Assembly (NCBI GenBank): GCA_965240325.2
Contig: OZ251232.1
Coordinates: 1,426,001-1,490,000, forward strand
DNA: 64,000 nucleotides
Origin: Rebecca billardiae RCC1528
Lineage: Eukaryota; Haptophyta
Direction of reading: 5' to 3'
The translations under genes and the position numbers were made by a program. Numbering within the stretch: position 1 is the first letter of the stretch; every line of letters begins with the position of its first letter. Shown piece by piece: positions 51,376 to 61,980 of the stretch. The notes beneath the pieces are model-generated. The model searched no databases. It saw nothing but the letters and a program-made list of their open reading frames with translations, and had not been told where the DNA came from.

Positions 51376-51504
51376 GGCGAGGCTCGGCGCGGCGAACGAG
51401 GGTGTGAAGGAGCGACAGGCGACACACCGGCGCGAGATGCGGTGCGCGGGTGCGCGCCCGTGGGCGGCAAGCTGTCGGAGGGCGTGCTGCGCTGCGCGTG
51501 AGGC
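51334..51504 (+). repeat. 45-bp direct repeat of the gene 3' end (51334-51378, 51460-51504)
   Basis: The final coding segment, stop codon included, recurs 126 bp later, a multiple of three. It points to a local duplication of the 3' end. Confidence 0.85.
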
Positions 51505-52101
51505 CACGGTGGCGTGGGCGTGGAACGGGCGGCCGCGCGGGCGGTCGCGCGTGGCAGGGCGTCCGCGTGCGCACCGCTCGACCCCATGTCACCGCTTCGC
51601 CGCCGAAGGAGTCGGCTCAGGATGCCGCGGGCGGTCGCACCGTGAATCCTCGCTGTCGTTCACGTCACTGCAGGATGGCGTGACTGTGGCCGCGTCCGCC
51701 GAGTCCGCGCGGCGGGGCGCGGGCCGGCGTCGGACTCGGAGACTCCATGACCGCGCCGACGTCACTGTCTCAGTCGTCATCTGACTCTGACGACCGTCGA
51801 GAACTCATAGCCTTCAAGACTGGTGGCACCAGCGCATCGGCATGCGCGAGGCCTGCGATTCGGCCTCTTGTCGCGCAGGATGACGTCCGCTGATCACAGT
51901 GATGACCGCCGGTGGCAACTTAGCAGGCGCTACTGTAGCCGGCCCCACTCTGCATCGACCCCGGAAAGCGCAGCCGAAGCTTCGTCGCTTCGGGCTCCTG
52001 GTGCACTGGGCTGGGCTCCCGACTGGTGCACTGGGACGACTCGGTTTGAACGACACCATCGCTCGTCGCCAACGGGCCGCCCGGCGGGGGAAAGCGCGCC
52101 C
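51505..52101. other. Intergenic, nothing recognised
   Basis: The frame of the kelch gene stays open upstream to about 51823, but no protein character is visible before the ATG at 52102. Confidence 0.4.
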
Positions 52102-55100
52102 ATGTTTTCGCGCGTGGGGGTCGGCGCCCCGAGCGGCGGGCTGACGCACCACTCGGCGACGCCCTTCATCCACGGCTCCACGCCCAAGGTGCTCGTCTTC
52201 GGCGGCTGGAACGGCGCCTACCACACGGGCGAGGTCGCCATTCTTTCGACCGGCGCGGAGGGCAGCGCGGCCGGCGCGGACGGCTACGCGTGGGAGGCGC
52301 TCACGGTGACCGGGCGCGGGCCGTCGCCGCGGCGCGGGCACACTGCGACCGCGCTCGACGAGGACGGCGCGCGCATCCTCTTCTTCGGCGGCGAGTATGA
52401 CACGCACACTCGGAAGTGCGCGCGCGCGCGCTCGCGGCGCGGAGCGCGCGCGCGCGCTCGCGCGCGCCGAGCCTCCCGCGGTCCGCGGCGCGCGCCGCCG
52501 CCGCCGCGCAGGTTTTACGCATCGGTCGACCTCTTCGACACGCGCCGGCTGCGCTGGCTCTCCGTCGCCGCGCGCGGCGACGCGCCGCGCGCGCGCGCGG
52601 GCCACGCGGCCGCGTACCTTGGCGGTGGCCGCGTGCTCGTGCATGGCGGTCTGTCCTCGTACGACGGCGCGCTGTACCTCGGCGACACGCACGTGCTGAG
52701 CGTCGAGCCCGCGCGCGCGTCCGACGGCGCGCGCGCCGCCGTGCCGCCCCCCGCCGCCGAGTGGCAGCCGGTCGGCGCGTCGGCGGCGGACGGCGCGGCG
52801 GCGTCGCTCGACGACGCCACAGCGCCACCCTTTGCCCCGCCGCCGCGCGCGGGCCACTCGCTGACGGCGGTGCCGTCGCTGGGCGGCGCGGTGCGCTTCG
52901 GCGGCGAGGACGGCTCGGGCGTGCACAACGACGCGTGCCTCTTCGACGACGCCGCGGGCGCGTGGCGCCCGCTGCAGGTGGGCGGTGCCGCGCCCGCGCC
53001 GCGCGCCGGGCACTCGTCAGCGCTCGTCGGCGGCGGCGCGGGCGGCGCGGCGACCGCTCTCGCGCTGTACGGCGGGCGCGCGCGCGCGGCGGAGGGCGGG
53101 CCGAGTGCGCACGTGTTCCTGAGCGACGTGCACCTGCTCGACCTCGACGGCCTCGTCTACTCCCAGCCCGCGCTCCGCTCGCGCCTCTCGCCCGCGCCGC
53201 GCGCGTTCCACTCGGCGTGTGCGCTGCGCGACGCGCGCGGCGCTCCTTACGTTTTACTGCTGGGGGGCGAGGACGGCGACGCGCGGCTGCCGCGCAACGA
53301 CGCGTGGGTGCTGGACACGGGGCTGCTCGAGGCGACGCAGGCGCTGCACGCGGCGCACGCGCGCAGCGGCGCGCACCTGCAGGCCGCGCGCGCCGACGCG
53401 GCGGCGGCGCGCGACGCTCGCGACACGGCCGAGCGCGCCACCGCGGACGCGCTGGCCACAGCTGACGTGTCGCGGCGCGACGCGGACGCCGAGGCGCGGC
53501 GCGCGGCGGAGGCGAAGGAGGCGAAGGCGGCGGAGGCGGCGCGCGTGGAGGAGGCGCGCGCCGAGGCGGACGAGGCGCGCGCCGAGCTCGCCGCCGCGCG
53601 CGCCACCCTCGCCGAGCAGCGGGCGGCGCTCGAGCACGCGCGCGAGACCGCTGCTGCCATCTCCGCCGCGCGCGCGGCCGAGGCGGCGACCGCGGCGCGC
53701 GCGGTCGACGCGGCGCGCGCCGAGGGCGAGGCGACGGGCTCGGCGCAGGCGGCGCGGCTGAAGGAGGCGCTCGTCGAGCTCGACGAGCTGCGCCGCGCGC
53801 TCGTCATCGCGCGCGCCGAGGCCGAAGCGCGCGAGCAGGCCGACGGCTCGCGCGCGGATGGTCTCCGAGCGCGTGTCGGCGCGGCGGAGGCAGAAGTGGC
53901 CGAGGCGCGCGCCGCGCTCGAAGCGGAGCGCGACGTGGCGCGCGGGCTGGACAAGGCTCTGGCGGCGGCGACGGCGCGCGCGGAGGCGGCGACCGCGGCG
54001 GCGGACGCGGCGCACGTCGCCGCGACGCGCGCCGCCGAGGACCGCGTGCGCCACCTCGAGGCGCGCGCGGACGAGGCGGCGGCCGAAGCGGCGCGCACGG
54101 CCGCGGCCGCGGCCGACGCGGCGCGCGCGCACGACGTCGAGTTAACGGCTCTGCGCGCGGCGCTGGAGCACGCGAGCGAGCGCGAGGGCGCGGCGACGCG
54201 CGCGCTGCGCGAGGCCGACGGCGCGCGCGCCGCCGAGGCCTCCGAGCTCCGCGGCGGGCTGCACGACCTCCACCAGCAGCTCGAGGCGGCCGTCGCCGCC
54301 GAGCGCGCCACGCGCGCCGAATCGGCCGCGGCACTCACCGGCGTGCAACGGGAGTTGGAGGATGCGACGCGCAAGCTTGGTGCGCGCGCGGGGGGGTTGG
54401 GGGGCGGGCGCGGGCGGGCGGGCGTCGTGGTGCGCGCGGTGCACGCTCTTCCCTCGCGCTCTCTCTCTCTCATCAAGCCCGTGTGCCCCCTCTCCGCCCC
54501 GCGCCCCGGCCCTGCCCCGCCGCGCCCCGGCGCTGCCCCCGTGTCGCGCGCCCCGCCCGCGCGCCGCGCCTGCGCGGCCCCGCGCCCTGCCCCCGCGCGC
54601 CCCCGCGCCGCGCGCAGCCGCGCTGGAGGAGACGTCGGCGGAGATGGGGCGGCAGTGGGCGCGCGAGCGCGAGGCGCTGGTTGCCAAGGTGCACTCGCTC
54701 GCGCAGGAGAGCGCCACGCACAGGCTGGTACGCGCCGCGCCGCGCCGGGCGTGCCGAGCGCAGCCAGACTCGCTAGCCAGCGCGCACACGCCGCGCCCTG
54801 GCGCCCCCCGCGCGCGCGCGCTTCCGTCCGCCGCGCGCGCTCACGCGCGCCACACTCCGCCTCGGCGCGCGCGGACCCGCCGCGCGGCGCAGGCTGCAGA
54901 GGCGAGCGCGACAAGCGCCGCGCGCGCGCAGGATGCCACGCGGCACGAAGGCCAGCGCGTGGCGACGGCCGAGCGCGCCGCCGCGCGCGCCGAGGCTGCG
55001 CTCCGCGCCACCGTCACCGCGCACGCGGTCGGCGTGCGCACGCTCGGCGCCGAGCTCGGCGCGGACGAGGTTCAGCTGGACGCGCTGCACGCGCGGGCGC

Positions 55101-55477
55101 ACATGCTCGGCGCAGACCGCGCCGACGCCGAGATGCGCGCGGCGGAGGCGGAGGAGGCCCTGCGCGCGCGACTCGGTGACGTCTCCCGCGCGCTCGCCAA
55201 CGAGCAGCGCATGACAGACGAGCTCCTTCTCGGCGGAACCTCAAAGCTGCGCGGCGGCGCGGCGGGCGCGGCGCGCGGCGGCGTGAGCGCGCGCGCGCTC
55301 CTCGCCTCCACCGAGCACCACGCCAACGCGGGCGGCGCGGTCGGCGCCACCGCCGCGTCGCCGATCGCGCCGCCCTCCGCGGGCTACTCCACCGACGCGC
55401 ACTCGGCTGCGGAGCTCGGAGGCTCGGTGACCGCGCGCAGGCCGCCGTCCGACGAGCAGGCCGAGGCTGCACACTGA
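52102..55477 (+). CDS. Kelch-repeat protein with long coiled coil
   Basis: Exons 52102-52415, 52512-54379, 54618-54727 and 54893-55477 join in phase (958 residues). Introns are 96, 238 and 165 bp; the first has a length divisible by three and no stop. About five to six kelch blades fill residues 1-385, with recurring P-R-x-G-H (P-S-P-R-R-G-H-T-A-T; P-R-A-R-A-G-H-A-A; P-P-R-A-G-H-S-L; P-R-A-G-H-S-S) and F-G-G/H-G-G/L-G-G turns. From about residue 400 to 840 it is an almost unbroken Ala/Glu/Arg/Asp heptad coiled coil. This layout is shared by fungal Tea1-type and other kelch/coiled-coil scaffolds. There is no BTB domain. A role as cytoskeletal or vesicle scaffold is inference. Confidence 0.82.
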
Positions 55478-55688
55478 GTCTGTCTGTCAGTCTGAGGGCG
55501 GCGGCGCGCCGGCACGGTCGGGCGCTCGTCAACACGGCTGCGCTATTGATTGCTGTGGGTGCGGGCGTAACGAGTCGTGCTGGGGCGGTCGCGGCGTGTG
55601 CACCTTGGCCCTTTCGCACTGCGCCGCGAGACGCCGCGACAGCGGCGCGCGCGCGATTCGGCTGTGCAGTCGTACTCGCTACGAGGAC
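55478..55688. other. 3' flank of the kelch gene
   Basis: No gene or repeat recognised. Confidence 0.3.
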
Positions 55689-56630
55689 GACTACAGTTTA
55701 CTAAGAATAAGAGACGCACACAGCTCAGGCAGGCGAGATTGACGCCCGCCAACTGTCACCGCCCATGAAGCCGTCGCCGATGGACACGATTTCCTCATAA
55801 TTTATTCCACGAATCCACGACTACTACCATCAGACAGATCAGTACGGAGTACCGCACACAGTGACACACTTTGCGTCACTTACTACTTAGATTCACAGCC
55901 ACCGCAAACGGCAGCAAAGCCGCAAACGGCAACTAGTGAGCGGACTTAGTGCCAGCCGCGCCGAACACGGAACAGCCCGAACTCACACGAATGACCGGAA
56001 CGGGCAACGGCCCCGGGCCCCCGCCCTGCGACTCACGGGCCCTGCGAGGCCTGCGCGATATAACGACGACGCGCTGCCACTTGCCAGAGCTCTCTGCTCT
56101 GCGCGGGCCGCGGCCGCGGCCAGGTGCCGGGGACGGGGTCCCACTCGGATCGCATCAGTACTCAAACTTCAGTCTTCACCCTTCGAGTTTGAGTGCGTCG
56201 GCTCGCGCACGGCCACGGGCACACGAGTCTGACTGACTGACAGACCGCTGACAGTGACAGGTTGATGCTAATAACTAAGTTAGTGAGTCAGTCTGAGTTA
56301 GGTCCGCTCAGGCGCTAGTCTGTAGTCACGGACACGGTACTGTAGCCCTCCTCCAGGCCTCGCAGGCGGACGGCTGAACGAATTTTTCCGGCGGCGCTAC
56401 CATCGGCGACGGCTTCATGGGCGGTGACAGTTGGCGGGCGTCAATCTCGCCTGCCTGAGCTGTGTGCGTCTCTTATTCTTAGTGAACTGTTGGCCGCCTC
56501 GATGAGGTGCGGCAACGCGCCCCTCACCTGCCTGCGTCGGTCTGTTTGTGGCGGTGTCTTTGTGCAGTGTTGGATGGCGTCAATCACGCCTTAACCAAGT
56601 GTGCACGTTAAAACATAGTAAACTGTAGTC
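55689..56630. mobile_element. TIR element with 15-bp ends GACTACAGTTTACTA and a longer internal inverted repeat
   Basis: GACTACAGTTTACTA at 55689 recurs in reverse ending at 56630. Inside, 55691-55783 and 56399-56492 are near-perfect inverted repeats (93 bp, starting with the dispersed TACAGTTTACTAAG motif), followed by about 140 bp of extra sequence with ACGTTAAAACA. It may be two nested related elements. No ORF supported; no target duplication seen. Confidence 0.7.
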
Positions 56631-56749
56631 ACCAGCAGGGCTGCCTTCCGCGCCCTGGTCCGGACTTCCTTGCCCACCACCGGCCACGTGGAAATCTTGC
56701 CGGTGAGAATCGTCGCCCAGGCCCTTCACGCACGACCACACGCACGACC

Positions 56750-57688
56750 ATGGCGCCCGCGCTAGCTGCCGAGATGGGGGACGACGCGCGGCTGTGCGAC
56801 ATGTACAAGCGGATATTCGTGCTGCGCAACGAGGAGACGACCGAGGCTGTTGACGCCCTTGTCGAGCTCTTCCGCGCCACGCCCTCCGTGCTGCTCCGCC
56901 ACGAGATCGCGTACGTGCTCGGCCAGATGCAGCTGAAGCACGCCGAGCCGTTCCTCACGGCCGTGCTCACCGATCCGGCCGAGCACCCGATCACGCGGCA
57001 CGAGGCTGCGGAGGCGCTCGGCGCGATCGGGAGCGAGGGAAACCTCGACATCCTCCGCCGCTTCGCCGCCGACCCGGCGCCTGAGGTCGCGCAGACGTGC
57101 GAGCTCGCCGTGCACCGCATCGAGCAGGCGCTCGAGCGGGGGCCGTGCGCGTGCGAGCGCGGCGTGCAGGGGGCACTCGCGCGCGACGCGGCGGCCGAGG
57201 TGGGCGCGAAGACGGCCGCCAAGCAGTCCGTCTACATCACCGTCGACCCCGCGGCGACGCCCGCCGGCGCCGTCTCACTCGACGCGGCGCGCGCCACCTT
57301 CTCGGACGAGCGCCTGCCGCTGCACGAGCGGTACGGTGCGATGTTTGCGCTGCGCGACATGGGCACGCGCGAGGCGGCGCTCGCGCTGGCGGACGGGCTA
57401 CGCGAGACGAGCAGCGCGCTCTTCCGCCACGAGGTCGCCTTCGTCCTCGGCCAGCTCGAGCACCCCGACACCGCGCCGCAGCTGCAGGCGAGCCTGGCGG
57501 ACGCGGACGAGCACCCGATGGTGAGGCACGAGGCCGCCGAGGCGCTCGGCGCGATCGGCTCGGAGGGCGCGGTCGAGCTGCTGCGGCGGTATCGGGGCGA
57601 CGCTGAGCCCATCGTCGCGGAGAGCTGCGCCGTTGCGCTCGGCATGTACGACCGCGACTTCTTTGGCGAGGCGGGCATTCAGGTGTAG
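56750..57688 (+). CDS. DOHH: Deoxyhypusine hydroxylase
   Basis: 312 residues from ATG at 56750, no intron, matching the family size of about 300. The protein is two halves of HEAT-like repeats around a linker. All four His-Glu metal pairs are present: R-H-E-I-A-Y and R-H-E-A-A-E-A-L-G-A-I-G in the first half, R-H-E-V-A-F and R-H-E-A-A-E-A-L-G-A-I-G in the second. DOHH uses a diiron centre to hydroxylate deoxyhypusine in eIF5A, completing hypusine. It acts in the cytosol, and no targeting signal is seen. Confidence 0.96.
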   Translation: MAPALAAEMGDDARLCDMYKRIFVLRNEETTEAVDALVELFRATPSVLLRHEIAYVLGQMQLKHAEPFLTAVLTDPAEHPITRHEAAEALGAIGSEGNLDILRRFAADPAPEVAQTCELAVHRIEQALERGPCACERGVQGALARDAAAEVGAKTAAKQSVYITVDPAATPAGAVSLDAARATFSDERLPLHERYGAMFALRDMGTREAALALADGLRETSSALFRHEVAFVLGQLEHPDTAPQLQASLADADEHPMVRHEAAEALGAIGSEGAVELLRRYRGDAEPIVAESCAVALGMYDRDFFGEAGIQV

Positions 57689-58871
57689 GCGGCAGCGGCC
57701 TCGGCGGCCTCCCAGTCGGCGCGTGAGATTGAGGAGCCTCCGGCCCGACGAGAGGACCAGGGTAACTAGATATATATACATATATGATACTCAGACCGTC
57801 GCCCTTGCATCAGAGCTGATGCGGCGGCTCACATCATGCATCGTCGTCAATCAGAGTCATCATCATCAGACATCATCATCATCATTATTCATCTGCGCAC
57901 AATATACCGATTACCGCCGGATGACCGCTACAATATGACCGCGTTCCGCGCGGTCCTTTTCTGCATAGAATCAACGCAGTTGGGGGCCCGCGGTGGCCGT
58001 GCAATCGTCGCGGCTCTCCGCCGTAGTGGCAGTTCGCCAGTTGAAGTCGGTTCTGAGATGACTGAAGCTATTAGTCCGACCGTCGCCCTGCCTGCGCGAC
58101 CGCGAGACTCATTCACACTTCACACAATCACAGCAGCGGACCTGAGACCGCACCCGGCACCGGTCGTCAAATCGGACGTCCGTCTGACAAATAGCTGCCA
58201 AATGTCCAACTGGCTGATCAGCTCGGATCCGACCCGTCCGCGATCGTGCCATCGGCATCGGAATTACTACTAGTAGCTGCCAAACTGTAGTCCAACTCTG
58301 GCTGATCAGCTCGGATCCGACCCGTCCGCGATCGTGCCGAGTGAGTCGTGCGGGCTCGTGCCGCGGAGCTCGGAGTACTGAAGGGGTATTCACACTTCAC
58401 ACAATCACAGCAGCGGACCTGAGACCGCACCCGGCACCGGTCGTCAAATCGGACGTCCGTCTGAGCCCCCGACGAGCCTCCTCACAGCCTCGGGCCTCAC
58501 GGCCCCGTCGCTCTCTTCACCCTTTGACACGGTCTCCACCTCCCTGAACATCGCCCCGGCCCCGTCCCTTTTTTCTTTATTATTGATCAAAGATCTTTTT
58601 GAAACGTGGTTAGTGCCCGCGGGCGGGCTCCATGACGCTGCGCGCTCCGCCCTGCAGGCGCGGGCCATAACTTAATTAACGGATGAAACGGTCACAATAA
58701 TAAACTACCTTCACCCCGGTATACGCCGTAAATTACGCGTAAAACGCGCGCATTATTACGTCATGACGTGACGCCTGAAATGCTCGTCATGACGCGTCAT
58801 TAACAGCCCTGCATACATACGACCCCGATACATACGTGGCCACTGCTTGAGCCACTGGAAGCCTGGTCAGA
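57689..58871. repeat. Intergenic with a duplicated segment (77-bp and 40-bp exact copies)
   Basis: 58111-58187 is repeated at 58388-58464, and 58211-58250 at 58299-58338. Several TGACG/CGTCA motifs cluster at 58756-58800. TATATATA runs lie at 57770-57786 and triplet-like ATC/ATG runs at 57856-57885. No gene seen. Confidence 0.6.
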
Positions 58872-59969
58872 TTACTCGCCGGTGACGCACGCTGTGGAGC
58901 CTACAATGAGCTGGTAGAAGCCGTAGATCTCCACCAAGACGACGAAGCCATACATGGCCACCTTGAGCCGCTGCATCCGTGCACAGAAGGTCGTGTCCTC
59001 CGGTGTCGCAAAGACGTGCTTATCCGCGGTCGCCCACCTGTTGCGCTGGAGGTCGTACTTGTAGCGCTTATACCAGCCAAACTCGCCCTTGATTTCCTGG
59101 TTGAGCGCTTGCGCCTCTTCGTTGACGTCGGCCGGAAGCTTGGGACCCTCCTTGAGCTTCTGGGCGAGGGCCTCAAAGGAGATCACGACGCCCTGGCCGA
59201 CGACGAGCTCTTCGCGTGCCCGGGCGAGGTCCTCCGTATTCTTCGGGTTCGCCTTGGTCACCTTGGCGTGGGCGAGCTTGATGCGGCGCAGCTCGAGGGC
59301 GACCACCGCCTCCGGGATGACGTTGTCGTTCTGGGCCACGTCGTTGAGGAACCGCGCGCAGGCGCGCGGATCGCTGTCGACAAACTTGTTCACGGAGACG
59401 AGGTTCTCCTCCAGCTTGCGGATGCCGTGCACCTCGTTGATAAGGGACAGGGAGAGCGTGGTGACGGTGAAGAAGGCGCCAATCTGGAGGAGGCCCATAC
59501 ACGTGATGGCAAGGATGGCCACGGAGCCGACGATGTACTGGGCGATCCGCGAATTGCGCAAGAAGGTCGAAATGCTCTCGTCCACGAAGTCGACAAGCAC
59601 GCCCTCGTCGAGGAGCGCATAGTACGCACGCTCGCGGAAGATGTACTCGATCTTCATCTCCAGGATGAGGGACATGGCGATGAGAGGGAAGAGCATGGTG
59701 TGAATCTGGAAGAGGGTCGCGGCGAGGTTGCTGCCCGTGGACTGGAAGGTGGCGTAGGTCGTGATGATGAAGAGCGTCAAGACAGTCGCACCCACTGAGC
59801 CTGTCTTCAGCGCCGCCTGGAGGACGAAGTCCCAGGCGGACGTGCGCTGGAAGGGCACATCCTTGCCCACGCCGCTCTCCGCGCGTTCGAGGTCATTCAC
59901 CTCGCCTGCCTCGCCCTCGTCGGGGGCGGGGACGTGCTCGCTCGCGGGGCTGATGGGAGCGACGCTCAT
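58872..59969 (-). CDS. Unrecognised multi-pass membrane protein
   Basis: 365 residues from ATG at 59969, single exon. An acidic cytosol-like N-terminus (about 45 residues) precedes hydrophobic segments near residues 52-74 (V-G-A-T-V-L-T-L-F-I-I-T-T-Y-A), 88-103, 141-160 and 161-178. A charged helical domain of about 150 residues follows (V-V-A-L-E-L-R-R-I-K-L-A-H-A; A-R-E-E-L-V-V), then a last helix near 338-357. I recognise no family and no catalytic motif. It is divergent from the calpain-like gene, 538 bp away. Confidence 0.7.
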   Translation of the reverse strand: MSVAPISPASEHVPAPDEGEAGEVNDLERAESGVGKDVPFQRTSAWDFVLQAALKTGSVGATVLTLFIITTYATFQSTGSNLAATLFQIHTMLFPLIAMSLILEMKIEYIFRERAYYALLDEGVLVDFVDESISTFLRNSRIAQYIVGSVAILAITCMGLLQIGAFFTVTTLSLSLINEVHGIRKLEENLVSVNKFVDSDPRACARFLNDVAQNDNVIPEAVVALELRRIKLAHAKVTKANPKNTEDLARAREELVVGQGVVISFEALAQKLKEGPKLPADVNEEAQALNQEIKGEFGWYKRYKYDLQRNRWATADKHVFATPEDTTFCARMQRLKVAMYGFVVLVEIYGFYQLIVGSTACVTGE

Positions 59970-60507
59970 CAGTGCGTGAGGAAGGTGGGGGGCTGTGGGC
60001 TCCTGCCCTGGTCAATCGTCGGGTCAGGAAGGTGGATTTTGGCGAAACCGCCCCAAGCCCGACGACTGCGAAGACACGCGACGAAGGGTTACTGTGCGAG
60101 AGTATCGACTATCGCCGTTTACAAATGGTACAGGTAGTAGCCGGTATGAGGCGATGATCGCATTTCGCGGGTTCGCACTTCGCCGCGCGCCCTTGATGTA
60201 GATCTGGGTAATATAAGCCCCGGGAGAATCGGAGATAGCCTGCAAGCTACCCGCGAGAAAAATGGACTTGTTAAAAGAGTGCTGATGTCATTATTATTTG
60301 GCAAAGTTTTCGTCAATGAACCATTTGACGTCCAATATACCATGGAAAGATGAAATGCTTGCAGAGTGAATGCTGTCTTCTGATTGGTGCAGACCTAACG
60401 AACGTGAACTGTGCAGTAAGTGAAAACCATTATCATTCCTTCAGAATCGATCATTCTCCATCTTCGCCAGCAGGGTTGTTGGCTTGTTGTGGGAGCTCGG
60501 CGAGCAC
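59970..60507. other. Divergent intergenic region
   Basis: AT-richer from about 60260 to 60440. Promoters of both flanking genes are expected here. No repeat or gene recognised. Confidence 0.35.
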
Positions 60508-61980
60508 ATGGCGCCCAGGGTGCACACTGCCGATGACATCGAGTCCCAGCGGCCGTTCTGCTCTCGGCTGTGCGTGGGTGACGTCGGATTCCTCCTCAAC
60601 TGCATCTGCTGTCTTCCCGTGATGACCTGGAACTCATTCGTGGTGTACGTGCGCCCGTGCATCTGCGTGTACGCCTGGGCCTCGCTGGATCTTCTGTTCT
60701 GCGGGATCTTCCGCCTCCTCTGCCCGGCGCGGTGCTGGCAGTATACGGATCGCACCTTTCCGCCCGAGCAGAGCTCCGTCGGGGCGTGGGATGGCAAGAG
60801 CACCGCACAGCTTGAGGCGGAGATCGAGTGGGTCCGGGCATCGGCCTTCTTTGCGGGTAAGCTCAGCGACGATGACCGCAAGCGAGGGATGCGCGTCAAG
60901 CTCTTCGAGGACGGCGTGCACCGGCGCGATGTGGCCCAGGGCCAGCTGGGCAACTGCTGGCTCATTGCTGCCTTTGCTTGCATGGCTGAGCACCCTGCAA
61001 TCATCCAGAAGGCCTTCGTCACCAAGCGTGCCAGCCCGTACGGCAAGTACACGATCAAGCTGTTTGACGGCCGCAAGCGTGAGTGGGTGACGCTCACGGT
61101 GGATGAGAACATCCCCATCGTGAAGAGCCAGGGAAAGCCGCTCTTCGCCAACCCCAACGGCAGGGAGCTTTGGGTGCTCATGCTCGAGAAGGCCTTCGCC
61201 AAGTTCTGCGGCTCCTACGCAGCGCTCAAGAGCGGGCACGCGCTCTGGGCCTTCAACGCGATCACTGGCGACCCTGTCCTCGCGCTGGCCCAGAATGGCG
61301 GCAAGTGGAAGCGTCAGAACGCCAAGTACGAGGAGCAGGTCCGCGCGCTAAAGTTCTTCTGGTCCGATGAGGAGTTCGAGGCCGAGGACGCCTTCTTTCT
61401 CGTCCGGAGATACTGCCGGGTGAGGAGCCTTGTGGGCGCCTCGATCGCCAACACGGGCGAGGAGAAGCTGGCCAACGGCCTGGTCAAGGGGCACGCCTAC
61501 TCCGTGCTCGACGCGCGGAGCTTCAAGGACACCAAGACCAAGGGAGGCAGGGTGAATCTCATCCAGCTGCGCAACCCCTGGGGTGCGCACGAGTGGAGCG
61601 GGGCGTGGGGCGACAAGTCCAAGGAGTGGGCCGAGTACCCCAACGCCAAGAAGATCCTCAGGCCGGTCGACGAGAACGACGGCGCATTCTGGATGTCCTG
61701 GCAAGACTTCTCGCAATTCTTCACCCGCATCGACATCTGCCAGCGCTCCACCGGGCTCCAAGACCTCAACATCGACCTCAAGGAGGCGGACGGGTGCGCA
61801 AACTGCATCGGCCCGTGCAAGGGGTGCTGCCTTGGGTGCTGCCAGTTCTGGTGCTGCGGAGCAGGCTGCAGGGCCATTTACTTCGACACCAAGGCATCCG
61901 CCAAGACGATGGAGATTGGGAAGCAAGGCCGAGACGATGACCTCGTGGCCGTCGTGGCTGCCACCGTGCGGCGGTCATGA
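60508..61980 (+). CDS. Calpain-like cysteine protease with Cys-rich tail
   Basis: 490 residues from ATG at 60508, one exon. A Cys-rich hydrophobic N-terminal segment (about 20-75; C-I-C-C-L-P, L-L-F-C-G-I-F-R-L-L-C-P) resembles PLAC8-type membrane-associated sequence. The protease core has the full calpain triad: Cys150 in Q-L-G-N-C-W-L-I-A-A, His329 in L-V-K-G-H-A-Y-S-V-L and Asn356 in Q-L-R-N-P-W-G. W-T... binding-site blocks such as R-E-L-W-V-L-M-L-E-K-A-F-A-K are also kept. After the core a second Cys cluster (C-A-N-C-I-G-P-C-K-G-C-C-L-G-C-C, then C-C-G-A-G-C) precedes the end. No EF-hand domain is present, so calcium control, if any, works through the core. Membrane attachment through acylated cysteines is inference. 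Confidence 0.9.
   Translation: MAPRVHTADDIESQRPFCSRLCVGDVGFLLNCICCLPVMTWNSFVVYVRPCICVYAWASLDLLFCGIFRLLCPARCWQYTDRTFPPEQSSVGAWDGKSTAQLEAEIEWVRASAFFAGKLSDDDRKRGMRVKLFEDGVHRRDVAQGQLGNCWLIAAFACMAEHPAIIQKAFVTKRASPYGKYTIKLFDGRKREWVTLTVDENIPIVKSQGKPLFANPNGRELWVLMLEKAFAKFCGSYAALKSGHALWAFNAITGDPVLALAQNGGKWKRQNAKYEEQVRALKFFWSDEEFEAEDAFFLVRRYCRVRSLVGASIANTGEEKLANGLVKGHAYSVLDARSFKDTKTKGGRVNLIQLRNPWGAHEWSGAWGDKSKEWAEYPNAKKILRPVDENDGAFWMSWQDFSQFFTRIDICQRSTGLQDLNIDLKEADGCANCIGPCKGCCLGCCQFWCCGAGCRAIYFDTKASAKTMEIGKQGRDDDLVAVVAATVRRS

Noticed and set aside
53247-54914. 555-codon minus-strand ORF opposite the kelch coiled coil
   Set aside because: An Ala/Ser/Arg low-complexity shadow of the Ala/Glu/Arg-rich coiled-coil coding strand.
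57856-57890. Short-repeat array suggestive of CRISPR or other regular spacing
   Set aside because: Only a run of ATC/ATG-type triplets; no direct repeats with spacers. The window is eukaryotic and no CRISPR-like array exists in it.
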